Shown: positions 11,550-24,801 of the stretch, piece by piece
Layout of the letters: the number at the start of each line of letters is the position of its first letter
Numbering within the stretch: position 1 is the stretch's first letter
NCBI GenBank assembly: GCA_920105625.2
Contig: OV050030.1
Span: 218,534,325-218,598,324, forward strand
DNA length: 64,000 nucleotides
Reading direction: 5' to 3'
From: Clusia tigrina
Lineage: Eukaryota; Arthropoda; Insecta; Diptera; Clusiidae
Program-made: the position numbers and the translations under genes
Notes under the pieces: generated by a model
Databases searched by the model: none
Told to the model about the DNA's origin: nothing
The model's input: the letters and a program-made list of their open reading frames with translations, nothing else

Positions 11550-14500
11550 GGTTTTATGACGCTCCAGTAAGCATTTGAATGTTGCAAACTTTGATACGTG
11601 TAGGACACGCCGTATAGAAGTTAGGACCATTTGAAGGTTTACCAGTGTTTTATTTGGGACTCAAGGGTAGCATAGCTATGAGCGATAGCTTAAATTGATA
11701 AGAGGCTCGAGTACTTTATTGTCAAAAAATTTGAAGATTTTATGATGCTCCAGTAAAGAGTTACAAGCATTTGAATGCTGCAAACTTTGATAGGTGTAGG
11801 ACCTACCGTATAGAAGTTAGGGCCATTTGAAGTTTTAGCAGTGTTTGGTTTAGGACTCTTGGGTAGAATAGCTATGAGCGATACCTTAAATTGATAAGAG
11901 GCACGAGTTCTTTATTGTCACAAAATTTCAAGTTTTTATGCCGCTCCAGTAAAAAGTTACAAGCGTTTGATTGTTGCAAACTTTGATAGGCATAGGACGC
12001 CCCGTATATAAGTTAGGAACATTTGAAGTTTTATCAGTGTTTTATTTGGGACTCAAGGGTAGCATAGCTATGAGCGATAGCTTAAATTGATAAGAGGCTC
12101 GAGTACTTTCCTGTCACAAAATTTCAAGGATTTATTACCCTCCAGTAAAAAGTTACAAGCATTTGAATGTTGCAAACTTTGATAGGTATAGGAAGCACCG
12201 TATAGAAGGTAGGGCCATTTGAAGTTTTATCAATGTTTGATTTCGGACTCAAGGGTAGCTTAGCTTTGAGCGATAGTTTAAATGGACAAGAGGCACGAGT
12301 ACTTTATTGTCACAAAATTTCAATGTATTATGATGCTCCAGTAAAAAGTTAGAAACATTTGATTGTTGCAAAGTTTTATATTTATAGGACACACCGTACA
12401 GAAGTTAGGGTCATTTGAAGTATTATCAGTGTTTTATTTTGGAGTCAAGGGTAGCATAGCTATGAGCGATAGCTTAAATTGATAAAAGGCACGAGTACTT
12501 TATTGTCAAAAAATTTGAAGGTTTTATGACGCTCCAGTAAGCATTTGAATGTTGCAAACTTTGATAGGTGTAGGACACACCGTATAGAAGTTGTGGCCAT
12601 TTGAAATTTTATCAGTGTTTGAGTTGGGACTCAAGGGTAGAATAGCTATGAGCGATACCTTAAATTGATAAGAGGCACGAGTACTTTATTGTCAAAAAAT
12701 TTCAAGGTTTTATGCCGCTCCAGTCAAAAGTTACAAGCGTTTGATTGTTGCAAACTTTGATAGGCATAGGACGCCCCGTATATAAGTTAGGAACATTTGA
12801 AGTTTTATCAGTGTTTTATTTGGGACTCAAGGGTAGCATAGCTATGAGCGATAGCTTAAATTGATAAGAGGCTCGAGTACTTTATTGTCAAAAAATTTGA
12901 GGATTTTATGATGCTCCAGAAAAAGTTACAAGCATTAGATTGTTGCAAACTTTGGTAGGTATAGGACGCACCGTAAAGAAGTTAGGGCCATTTGAAGTTT
13001 TAGCATTATTTGAATTGGGACTCAAGGGTAGCATAGCTATGAGCGATAGCTTAAATTGATAAGAGGCTCGAGTACTTTCCTGTCACAAAATTTCAAGGTT
13101 TTATTACCCTCCAGTAAAAAGTTACAAGCATTTGAATGTTGCAAACTTTGATAGGTATAGGAAGCACCGTATAGAAGTTAGGGCCATTTGAAGTTTTATC
13201 AATGTTTGATTTGGGACTCAAGGGTAGCATAGCTTAGAGCGATGGATTAAATTGATAAGAGGCTCGAGTACTTTATTGTCACAAAATTTCAAGGTGTTAT
13301 GACGCTCCAGTAAAAAGTTACAAGCATTTAAATGTTTCAAATTTTGATAGGTGTAGGACGCACCGTTTAGAAGTTAGGGACATTTGAAGTTTTATTAATG
13401 TTTCACTTGGGACTCAAGGGTAGCTTAGCTATGAGCGATAGTTTAAATGGACAAGAGGCACGAGTACTTTATTGTTACAAAATTTCTATGTAGTATGATG
13501 CTCCAGTAAAAAGTTACAAGCATTTGATTGTTGCAAACTTTGATATTTATAGGACGCACCGTACAGAAGTTAGATTCATTTGAAGTATTATCAGTGTTTT
13601 ATTTTGGAGTCAAGGGTAGCATAGCTATGAGCGCTAGCTAAAATTGATAAGAGGCACGAGTACTTTGTTGTCACAAAATTTCAATATTTTATGACGTTCC
13701 AATAAAGAGTTACAAACATTTGAATGTTGCTAACTTTGATAGGTGTAGGACGCACCGCATAAAAGTTAGGGCAATGTCAAGTTTTAGTAGTGTTTGATTT
13801 TGGACTCAAGGGTAGCATAGCTAAGAGCGATAGATTAGATTGATAAGAGGCTCGAGTACTTTATTGTCACAAAATTTGAAGGTTTTGTGAAGCTCCAGTG
13901 AAAAGTTACAAGCATTTGATTGTTGCAAACTTGGATGTGTATAGGAGTCACCGTCTAGAAGTTAGGACAATTTGAAGTTTTAGCAGTGTTTGATTTGGGA
14001 TTCAAGGGTAGCATAGCTATGAGTGATACCTTACATTGATAAGAGGCTCGAGTACTTTATTGTCACAAAATTTCAAGGTTTTATGAAGCTCCAGTAAAAA
14101 GTTACAAACAATTGAATGTTGCAAACTTTGCTAGGTATAGGACGCACCGTATAGAAGTTAGGGTCATTTGAAGTATTATCAGTGTTTTATTTGGGACTCA
14201 AGGGTAGCATAGCTATGATCGATAACTTAAATTGATAAAAGGCACGAGTTCTTTATTGTCACAAAATTTCAATATTTTATGACGCTCCAGTTAAAAGTTA
14301 CAAGCATTTGAATGTTGCAAACTTTGATAGCTATAGGACGCACTGTATAGAAGTTAGGGCCATTCGAAGTTTTATCAGTGTTTGATTTGGGACTCAAGGG
14401 TAGCATAGCTATGAGCGATAGCTAAAATTGAAAAGAGGCACTAGTACTTCACTGTCTCAAAATTTCAAGGGTTTATGACGCTCCAGTAAAAAGTTACAAG

Positions 14501-16215
14501 CATTTGATTGTTGCAAACTTTGCTAGGTGTAGGACGCACCGTATTGAAGTTAGGGCCATTTAAAGTTTTATCAGTGTTTTATATTGGAGACAAGGGTAGC
14601 ATAGCTATGAGCGATAGCTTAAATTGATAGGAGGCACGAGTACTTTATTGTCACAAATTTTCAAGGTTTTATAACGGTCCAGTAAAAAGTTTCAGCATTT
14701 GAATGTTGCAAACTTTGAAAGGTATAGGACGCACCGTATAGAAGTTAGGGCCATTTGAAGTTTTATCAGTGTTTGATTTGGGATTCAAGGGTAGCATAGC
14801 TATGAGCGATAGCTTAAATTGATAAGAGGCTCGAGTACTTTATTGTCACAAAATTTCAAGGTTTTATGAAGCTCCAGTAAAAAGTTACAAACAATTGAAT
14901 GTTACAAACTTTGCTAGGTATAGGACGCACCGTATATAAGTTAGGGTCATTTGAAGTATTATCAGTGTTTTATTTTGGAGTCAAGGGTAGCATAGCTATG
15001 AGCGATAGCTTAAATTGATAAAACTCACGAGTACTTTATTGTCACAAAATTTGAAGGTTTTATGACGCTCCAGGAAGCATTTGAATGTTGCAAACTTTGA
15101 TACGTGTAGGACACGCCGTATAGAAGTTAGGACCATTTGAAGGTTTACCAGTGTTTTATTTGGGACTCGAGGGTAGCATAGCTATGAGCGATAGCTTAAA
15201 TTGACAAGAGGCTCGAGTACCTTATTGTCACAAAATTCCAATATTTTATGACGTTGCAGTAAAAAGCTACAAACATTTGAATATTGCTAACTTTGATAGG
15301 TATAGGACGCCCCGTAAAGAAGTAAGGACCTTTTGAAGTTTTATCAGAGTTTCATTTGGGACTCAAGGGTAGCATAGCTATGATCGGTAGCTTAAATTGA
15401 TACAAGGCTCGATTACTTTATTGTCAGAAAATTTCAAGATTTTATGATGCTCCAGTAAAAAGTTACAAGCGTTTGATTGTTGCAAACATTGATAGGTGTA
15501 GGACGCACCGTATTGAAGTTGTGGCCATTTGAAATTTTATCAGTTTTTGATTTGGGACTCAAGGGTAGCATAGCTATGATCGATGGCTTAAATTGATAAA
15601 AGGCACGAGTTCTTTATTGTAACAAAATTTCAATATTTTATGACGCTCCAGTAAAAAGTTACAAGCATTTGAATGTTGCAAACTTTGATAGGTGTAGGAC
15701 GCACCGTATAGAAGTTAGGGCAATTTGAAGTTTTAGCAGTGTTTGATTTGGGACTCAAGGGTAGCATAGCTAAGAGCGATGGATTCAATTGATAAGAGGC
15801 TCGAGTACTTTATTGTCACAAAATTTCAAGGTTTTATGACGCTCCAGTAAAAAGTTACAAGCATTTGAATGTTTCAAATTTTGATAGGTGTAGGACGCAC
15901 CGTTTAGAAGTTATGGACATTTGAAGTTTTATTAATGTTGCACTTGGGACTCAAGGGTAGCTTAGCTATGAGCGATAGTTTAAATGGACAAGAGGCACGA
16001 GTACTTTATTGTTACAAAATTTCTATGTAGTATGATGCTCCAGTAAAAAGTTACAAGCATTTGATTGTTGCAAAATTTGATATTTATAGGACGCACCGTA
16101 CAGAAGTTAGGGTCATTTGAAGTATTATCAGTGTTTTATTTTGTAGTCAAGGGTAGCATAGATATGAGCGATAGCTAAAATTGAGAAGAGGCTCGAGTAC
16201 TTTATTGTCACAAAA
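11550..16215. repeat. Block B, copy 1 (~4.67 kb)
   Basis: Aligns with 16605-21068 through three offsets: 5049 up to about 12430, 4667 from about 12810 to 13670, and 4853 from about 13680 to 16215. The offset changes equal two monomers (382 bp, present here and absent from copy 2) and one 186-bp monomer (absent here, present in copy 2 near 18345-18530). Shared rare markers include GGACCTACCG at 11801 and 16850, GGCAATGTCAAG at 13771 and 18624, GGAGTCACCGTCTAG, and GATAAAACTCACG. Confidence 0.88.
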
Positions 16216-16604
16216 TTTCAATATATAATGACGTTCCAATAAAGAGTTACAAACATTTGAATGTTGCTAACTTTGATAGGTGTAGGACGCACCGCATAAA
16301 AGTTAGGGCAATTTGAAGTTTTAGCAGTGTTTGATTTGGGACTCAAGGGTAGTATAGCTATGAGTGATACCTTAAATTGAAAAGAGGCACTAATATTTTA
16401 CTGTCACAAAATTTCAAGGGTAAAAAGTTACAAGCAGTTGATTGTTGCAAACTTTGATAGGTGTAGGGCGCACCGTATAGAAGTTAGGGCCATTTGAAGT
16501 TTTATCAGTCTTTGATTTTGGAGTCAAGGGTAGCATAGCTATGAGCGATAGCTTAAATTGATATGAGGCACGAGTAATTTATTGTCTCAAAATTTCAAGG
16601 TTTA
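16216..16604. repeat. Two monomers between B copies, one with a 15-bp deletion
   Basis: Contains AATATATAATGACG and a monomer reading CAAGGGTAAAAAG at about 16416-16425, where the TTTATGACGCTCCAG segment is missing. The pair recurs at about 25335-25725 (offset 9114) and at 29780-30170 inside block C, so it was transplanted as a unit. Confidence 0.8.
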
Positions 16605-19600
16605 ATGACGCTCCAGTAAGCATTTGAATGTTGCAAACTTTGATACGTGTAGGACACACCGCATAGAAGTTAGGACCATTTGAAGGTTTACCAGTGTTTT
16701 ATTTGGGACTCAAGGGTAGCATAGCTATGAGCGATAGCTTAAATTGATAAGAGGCTCGAGTACTTTATTGTCAAAAAATTTGAAGATTTTATGATGCTCC
16801 AGTAAAGAGTTACAAGCATTTGAATGCTGCAAACATTGATAGGTGTAGGACCTACCGTATAGAAGTTAGGGCCATTTGAAGTTTTAGCAGTGTTTGGTTT
16901 AGGACTCTTGGGTAGAATAGCTATGAGCGATACCTTAAATTGATAAGAGGCACGAGTTCTTTATTGTCACAAAATTTCAAGTTTTTATTACCCTCCAGTA
17001 AAAAGTTACAAGCGTTTGATTGTTGCAAACTTTGATAGGCATAGGACGCCCCGTATATAAGTTAGGAACATTTGAAGTTTTATCAGTGTTTTATTTGGGA
17101 CTCAAGGATAGCATAGCTATGAGCGATAGCTTAAATTGATAAGAGGCTCGAGTACTTTCCTGTCACAAAATTTCAAGGTTTTATTACCCTCCAGTAAAAA
17201 GTTACAAGCATTTGAATGTTGCAAACTTTGATAGGTATAGGAAGCACCGTATAGAAGGTAGGGCCATTTGAAGTTTTATCAATGTTTGATTTCGGACTCA
17301 AGGGTAGCTTAGCTTTGAGCGATAGTTTAAATGGACAAGAGGCACGAGTACTTTATTGTCGCAAAATTTCAATGTATTATGATGCTCCAGTAAAAAGTTA
17401 GAAACATTTGATTGTTGCAAAGTTTTATATTTATAGGACGCACCGTACAGAAGTTAGGGTCATTTGAAGAATTATCAGTGTTTTATTTGGGACTCAAGGG
17501 TAGCATAGCTATGAGCGATAGCTTAAATTGATAAGAGGCTCGAGTACTTTATTGTCAAAAAATTTGAGGATTTTATGATGCTCCAGAAAAAGTTACAAGC
17601 ATTAGATTGTTGCAAACTTTGGTAGGTATAGGACGCACCGTAAAGAAGTTAGGGCCATTTGAAGTTTTAGCATTATTTGAATTGGGACTCAAGGGTAGCA
17701 TAGCTATGAGCGATAGCTTAAATTGATAAGAGGCTCGAGTACTTTCCTCTCACAAAATTTCAAGGTTTTATTACCCTCCAGTAAAAAGTTACAAGCATTT
17801 GAACGTTGCAAACTTTGATAGGTATAGGAAGCACCGTATAGAAGTTAGGGCCATTTGAAGTTTTATCAATGTTTGATTTGGGACTCAAGGGTAGCATAGC
17901 TTAGAGCGATGGATTAAATTGATAAGAGGCTCGAGTACTTTATTGTCACAAAATTTCAAGGTGTTATGACGCTCCAGTAAAAAGTTACAAGCATTTAAAT
18001 GTTTCAAATTTTGATAGGTGTAGGACGCACCGTTTAGAAGTTAGGGACATTTGAAGTTTTATTAATGTTTCACTTGGGACTCAAGGGTAGCTTAGCTATG
18101 AGCGATAGTTTAAATGGACAAGAGGCACGAGTACTTTATTGTTACAAAATTTCTATGTAGTATGATGCTCCAGTAAAAAGTTACAAGCATTTGATTGTTG
18201 CAAACTTTGATATTTATAGGACGCACCGTACAGAAGTTAGATTCATTTGAAGTATTATCAGTGTTTTATTTTGGAGTCAAGGGTAGCATAGCTATGAGCG
18301 CTAGCTAAAATTGATAAGAGGCACGAGTACTTTATTGTCACAAAATTTGAAGGTTTTATGACGCTCCAGTAAGCTTTTGAATGTTGCAAACTTTGATAGG
18401 TGTAGGACGCTCCGTATAGAAGTTAGGACCATTTGAAGGTTTATCAGTGTTTTATTTGGGACTCGAGGGTAGCATATCTATGAGCGATAGCTTAAATTGA
18501 CGAGAGGCTCGAGTACTTTATTGTCACAAAATTTCAATATTTTATGACGTTCCAATAAAGAGTTACAAACATTTGAATGTTGCTAACTTTGATAGGTGTA
18601 GGACGCACCGCATAAAAGTTAGGGCAATGTCAAGTTTTAGCAGTGTTTGATTTTGGACTCAAGGGTAGCATAGCTAAGAGCGATAGATTAGATTGATAAG
18701 AGGCTCGAGTACTTTATTGTCACAAAATTTGAAGGTTTTGTGAAGCTCCAGTGAAAAGTTACAAGCATTTGATTGTTGCAAACTTGGATGTGTATAGGAG
18801 TCACCGTCTAGAAGTTAGGACAATTTGAAGTTTTAGCAGTGTTTGATTTGGGATTCAAGGGTAGCATAGCTATGAGTGATACCTTACATTGATAAGAGGC
18901 TCGAGTACTTTATTGTCACAAAATTTCAAGGTTTTATGAAGCTCCAGTAAAAAGTTACAAACAATTGAATGTTGCAAACTTTGCTAGGTATAGGACGCAC
19001 CGTATAGAAGTTAGGGTCATTTGAAGTATTATCAGTGTTTTATTTGGGACTCAAGGGTAGCATAGCTATGATCGATAGCTTAAATTGATAAAAGGCACGA
19101 GTTCTTTATTGTCACAAAATTTCAATATTTTATGACGCTCCAGTAAAAAGTTACAAGCATTTGAATGTTGCAAACTTTGATAGCTATAGGACGCACTGTA
19201 TAGAAGTTAGGGCCATTCGAAGTTTTATCAGTGTTTGATTTGGGACTCAAGGGTAGCATAGCTATGAGCGATAGCTAAAATTGAAAAGAGGCACTAGTAC
19301 TTCACTGTCTCAAAATTTCAAGGGTTTATGACGCTCCAGTAAAAAGTTACAAGCATTTGATTGTTGCAAACTTTGCTAGGTGTAGGACGCACCGTATTGA
19401 AGTTAGGGCCATTTAAAGTTTTATCAGTGTTTTATATTGGAGACAAGGGTAGCATAGCTATGAGCGATAGCTTAAATTGATAGGAGGCACGAGTACTTTA
19501 TTGTCACAAATTTTCAAGGTTTTATAACGGTCCAGTAAAAAGTTTCAGCATTTGAATGTTGCAAACTTTGAAAGGTATAGGACGCACCGTATAGAAGTTA

Positions 19601-21068
19601 GGGTCATTTGAAGTTTTATCAGTGTTTGATTTGGGATTCAAGGGTAGCATAGCTATGAGCGATAGCTTAAATTGATAAGAGGCTCGAGTACTTTATTGTC
19701 ACAAAATTTCAAGGTTTTATGAAGCTCCAGTAAAAAGTTACAAACAATTGAATGTTACAAACTTTGCTAGGTATAGGACGCACCGTATAGAAGTTAGGGT
19801 CATTTGAAGTATTATCAGTGTTTTATTTTGGAGTCAAGGGTAGCATAGCTATGAGCGATAGCTTAAATTGATAAAACTCACGAGTACTTTATTGTCACAA
19901 AATTTGAAGGTTTTATGACGCTCCAGGAAGCATTTGAATGTTGCAAACTTTGATACGTGTAGGACACGCCGTATAGAAGTTAGGACCATTTGAAGGTTTA
20001 CCAGTGTTTTATTTGGGACTCGAGGGTAGCATAGCTATGAGCGATAGCTTAAATTGACAAGAGGCTCGAGTACCTTATTGTCACAAAATTCCAATATTTT
20101 ATGACGTTGCAGTAAAAAGCTACAAACATTTGAATATTGCTAACTTTGATAGGTATAGGACGCCCCGTAAAGAAGTAAGGACCTTTTGAAGTTTTATCAG
20201 AGTTTCATTTGGGACTCAAGGGTAGCATAGCTATGATCGGTAGCTTAAATTGATACAAGGCTCGATTACTTTATTGTCAGAAAATTTCAAGATTTTATGA
20301 TGCTCCAGTAAAAAGTTACAAGCGTTTGATTGTTGCAAACATTGATAGGTGTAGGACGCACCGTATTGAAGTTGTGGCCATTTGAAATTTTATCAGTGTT
20401 TGATTTGGGACTCAAGGGTAGCATAGCTATGATCGATGGCTTAAATTGATAAAAGGCACGAGTTCTTTATTGTAACAAAATTTCAATATTTTATGACGCT
20501 CCAGTAAAAAGTTACAAGCATTTGAATGTTGCAAACTTTGATAGGTGTAGGACGCACCGTATAGAAGTTAGGGCAATTTGAAGTTTTAGCAGTGTTTGAT
20601 TTGGGACTCAAGGGTAGCATAGCTAAGAGCGATGGATTCAATTGATAAGAGGCTCGAGTACTTTATTGTCACAAAATTTCAAGGTTTTATGACGCTCCAG
20701 TAAAAAGTTACAAGCATTTGAATGTTTCAAATTTTGATAGGTGTAGGACGCACCGTTTAGAAGTTATGGACATTTGAAGTTTTATTAATGTTTCACTTGG
20801 GACTCAAGGGTAGCTTAGCTATGAGCGATAGTTTAAATGGACAAGAGGCACGAGTACTTTATTGTTACAAAATTTCTATGTAGTATGATGCTCCAGTAAA
20901 AAGTTACAAGCATTTGATTGTTGCAAACTTTGATATTTATAGGACGCACCGTACAGAAGTTAGGGTCATTTGAAGTATTATCAGTGTTTTATTTTGTAGT
21001 CAAGGGTAGCATAGATATGAGCGATAGCTAAAATTGAGAAGAGGCTCGAGTACTTTATTGTCACAAAA
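16605..21068. repeat. Block B, copy 2 (~4.46 kb)
   Basis: Second copy of 11550-16215, lacking two monomers near 17475 and with an extra 186-bp monomer at about 18345-18530. Its right boundary lies where copy 1 reads CAATATATAATG and this copy reads GAAGGTTTTAGG. From 18340 onward it is also the template of the next block, at a constant offset of 2723 bp. Confidence 0.88.
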
Positions 21069-23449
21069 TTTGAAGGTTTTAGGACGCTCCAGTAAGCATT
21101 TGAATGTTGCAAACTTTGATAGGTGTAGGACGCTCCGTATAGAAGTTAGGACCATTTGAAGGTTTATCAGTGTTTTATTTGGGACTCGAGGGTAGCATAG
21201 CTATGAGCGATAGCTTAAATTGACGAGAGGCTCGAGTACTTTATTGTCACAAAATTTCAATATTTTATGACGTTCCAATAAAGAGTTACAAACATTTGAA
21301 TGTTGCTAACTTTGATAGGTGTAGGACGCACCGCATAAAAGTTAGGGCAATGTCAAGTTTTAGCAGTGTTTGATTTTGGACTCAAGGGTAGCATAGCTAA
21401 GAGCGATAGATTAGATTGATAAGAGGCTCGAGTACTTTATTGTCACAAAATTTGAAGGTTTTGTGAAGCTCCAGTGAAAAGTTACAAGCATTTGATTGTT
21501 GCAAACTTGGATGGGTATAGGAGTCACCGTCTAGAAGTTAGGACAATTTGAAGTTTTAGCAGTGTTTGATTTGGGATTCAAGGGTAGCATAGCTATGAGT
21601 GATACCTTACATTGATAAGAGGCTCGAGTACTTTATTGTCACAAAATTTCAAGGTTTTATGAAGCTCCAGTAAAAAGTTACAAACAATTGAATGTTGCAA
21701 ACTTTGCTAGGTACAGGACGCACCGTATAGAAGTTAGGGTCATTTGAAGTATTATCAGTGTTTTATTTGGGACTCAAGGGTAGCATAGCTATGATCGATA
21801 GCTTAAATTGATAAAAGGCACGAGTTCTTTATTGTCACAAAATTTCAATATTTTATGACGCTCCAGTAAAAAGTTACAAGCATTTGAATGTTGCAAACTT
21901 TGATAGCTATAGGACGCACTGTATAGAAGTTAGGGCCATTCGAAGTTTTATCAGTGTTTGATTTGGGACTCAGGGTAGCATAGCTATGAGCGATAGCTAA
22001 AATTGAAAAGAGGCACTAGTACTTCACTGTCTCAAAATTTCAAGGGTTTATGACGCTCCAGTAAAAAGTTACAAGCATTTGATTGTTGCAAACTTTGCTA
22101 GGAGTAGGACGCACCGTATTGAAGTTAGGGCCATTTAAAGTTTTATCAGTGTTTTATTTTGGAGACAAGGGTAGCATAGCTATGAGCGATAGCTTAAATT
22201 GATAGGAGGCACGAGTACTTTATTGTCACAAATTTTCAAGGTTTTATAACGGTCCAGTAAAAAGTTTCAAGCATTTGAATGTTGCAAACTTTGAAAGGTA
22301 TAGGATGCACCGTATAGAAGTTAGGGCCATTTGAAGTTTTATCAGTGTTTGATTTGGGATTCAAGGGTAGCATAGCTATGAGCGATAGCTTAAATTGATA
22401 AGAGGCTCGAGTACTTTATTGTCACAAAATTTCAAGGTTTTATGAAGCTCCAGTAAAAAGTTACAAACAATTGAATGTTACAAACTTTGCTAGGTATAGG
22501 ACGCACCGTATAGAAGTTAGGGTCATTTGAAGTATTATCAGTGTTTTATTTTGGAGTCAAGGGTAGCATAGCTATGAGCGATAGCTTAAATTGATAAAAC
22601 TCACGAGTACTTTATTGTCACAAAATTTGAAGGTTTTATGACGCTCCAGTAAGCATTTGAATGTTGCAAACTTTGATAGGTGTAGGACACACCGTATAGA
22701 AGTTAGGACCATTTGAAGGTTTATCAGTGTTTCATTTGGGACTCGAGGGTAGCATAGCTATGAGCGATAGCTTAAATTGATAAAAGGCACGAGTACTTTA
22801 TCGTCACAAAATTTGAAGGTTTTATGACGCTCCAGGAAGCATTTGAATGTTGCAAACTTTGATACGTGTAGGACACGCCGTATAGAAGTTAGGACCATTT
22901 GAAGGTTTACCAGTGTTTTATTTGGGACTCGAGGGTAGCATAGCTATAAGCGATAGCTTAAATTGACAAGAGGCTCGAGTACCTTATTGTCACAAAATTC
23001 CAATATTTTATGACGTTGCAGTAAAAAGTTACAAACATTTGAATATTGCTAACTTTGATAGGTATAGGACGCCCCGTAAAGAAGTAAGGACCTTTTGAAG
23101 TTTTATCAGAGTTTCATTTGGGACTCAAGGGTAGCATAGCTATGATCGATAGCTTAAATTGATACAAGGCTCGATTACTTTATTGTCAGAAAATTTCAAG
23201 ATTTTATGATGCTCCAGTAAAAAGTTACAAGCGTTTGATTGTTGCAAACATTGATAGGTGTAGGACGCACCGTATTGAAGTTGTGGCCATTTGAAATTTT
23301 ATCAGTGTTTGATTTGGGACTCAAGGGTAGCATAGCTATGATCGATGGCTTAAATTGATAAAAGGCACGAGTTCTTTATTGTAACAAAATTTCAATATTT
23401 TATGACGCTCCAGTAAAAAGTTACAAGCATTTGAATGTTGCAAACTTTG
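21063..23449. repeat. Block B, copy 3 (partial, ~2.4 kb)
   Basis: Matches 18340-20540 at an offset of 2723 bp, changing to 2909 after a one-monomer (186 bp) gain near 22640-22830. Shared markers are GGCAATGTCAAG at 21347, GGAGTCACCGTCTAG, CACTAGTACTTCACTGTC and AACTCACGAG. It breaks off at about 23449, where the next duplication begins. Confidence 0.88.
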
Positions 23450-24801
23450 CTAGGAGTAGGACGCACCGTATTGAAGTTAGGGCCATTTAAAGTTTTATCA
23501 GTGTTTTATTTTGGAGACAAGGGTAGCATAGCTATGAGCGATAGCTTAAATTGATAGGAGGCACGAGTACTTTATTGTCACAAATTTTCAAGTTTTTATA
23601 ACGGTCCAGTAAAAAGTTTCAAGCATTTGAATGTTGCAAACTTTGAAAGGTATAGGATGCACCGTATAGAAGTTAGGGCCATTTGAAGTTTTATCAGTGT
23701 TTGATTTGGGATTCAAGGGTAGCATAGCTATGAGCGATAGCTTAAATTGATAAGAGGCTCGAGTACTTTATTGTCACAAAATTTCAAGGTTTTATGAAGC
23801 TCCAGTAAAAAGTTAGAAACAATTGAATGTTACAAACTTTGCTAGGTATAGGACGCACCGTATAGAAGTTAGGGTCATTTGAAGTATTATCAGTGTTTTA
23901 TTTTGGAGTCAAGGGTAGCATAGCTATGAGCGATAGCTTAAATTGATAAAACTCACGAGTACTTTATTGTCACAAAATTTGAAGGTTTTATGACGCTCCA
24001 GTAAGCATTTGAATGTTGCAAACTTTGATAGGTGTAGGACACACCGTATAGAAGTTAGGACCATTTGAAGGTTTATCAGTGTTTTATTTGGGACTCGAGG
24101 GTAGCATAGCTATGAGCGATAGCTTAAATTGATAAAAGGCACGAGTACTTTATCGTCACAAAATTTGAAGGTTTTATGACGCTCCAGGAAGCATTTGAAT
24201 GTTGCAAACTTTGATACGTGTAGGACACGCCGTATAGAAGTTAGGACCATTTGAAGGTTTACCAGTGTTTTATTTGGGACTCGAGGGTAGCATAGCTATA
24301 AGCGATAGCTTAAATTGACAAGAGGCTCGAGTACCTTATTGTCACAAAATTCCAATATTTTATGACGTTGCAGTAAAAAGTTACAAACATTTGAATATTG
24401 CTAACTTTGATAGGTATAGGACGCCCCGTAAAGAAGTAAGGACCTTTTGAAGTTTTATCAGAGTTTCATTTGGGACTCAAGGATAGCATAGCTATGATCG
24501 ATAGCTTAAATTGATACAAGGCTCGATTACTTTATTGTCAGAAAATTTCAAGATTTTATGATGCTCCAGTAAAAAGTTACAAGCGTTTGATTGTTGCAAA
24601 CATTGATAGGTGTAGGACGCACCGTATTGAAGTTGTGGCCATTTGAAATTTTATCAGTGTTTGATTTGGGACTCAAGGGTAGCATAGCTATGATCGATGG
24701 CTTAAATTGATAAAAGGCACGAGTTCTTTATTGTAACAAAATTTCAATATTTTATGACGCTCCAGTAAAAAGTTACAAGCATTTGAATGTTGCAAACTTT
24801 G
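23450..24801. repeat. 1352-bp tandem duplication (seven monomers) of 22098-23449
   Basis: A jump back in the series occurs at GCTAGGAGTAGG, which stands at about 22098 and again at about 23450. The next 1352 bases repeat 22098-23449 with very few changes (for example GTTAGAAAC against GTTACAAAC near 23815). After 24801 the series resumes as though the duplication had not happened, at an offset of 4261 to block B copy 2. This is a clean internal amplification. Confidence 0.88.
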
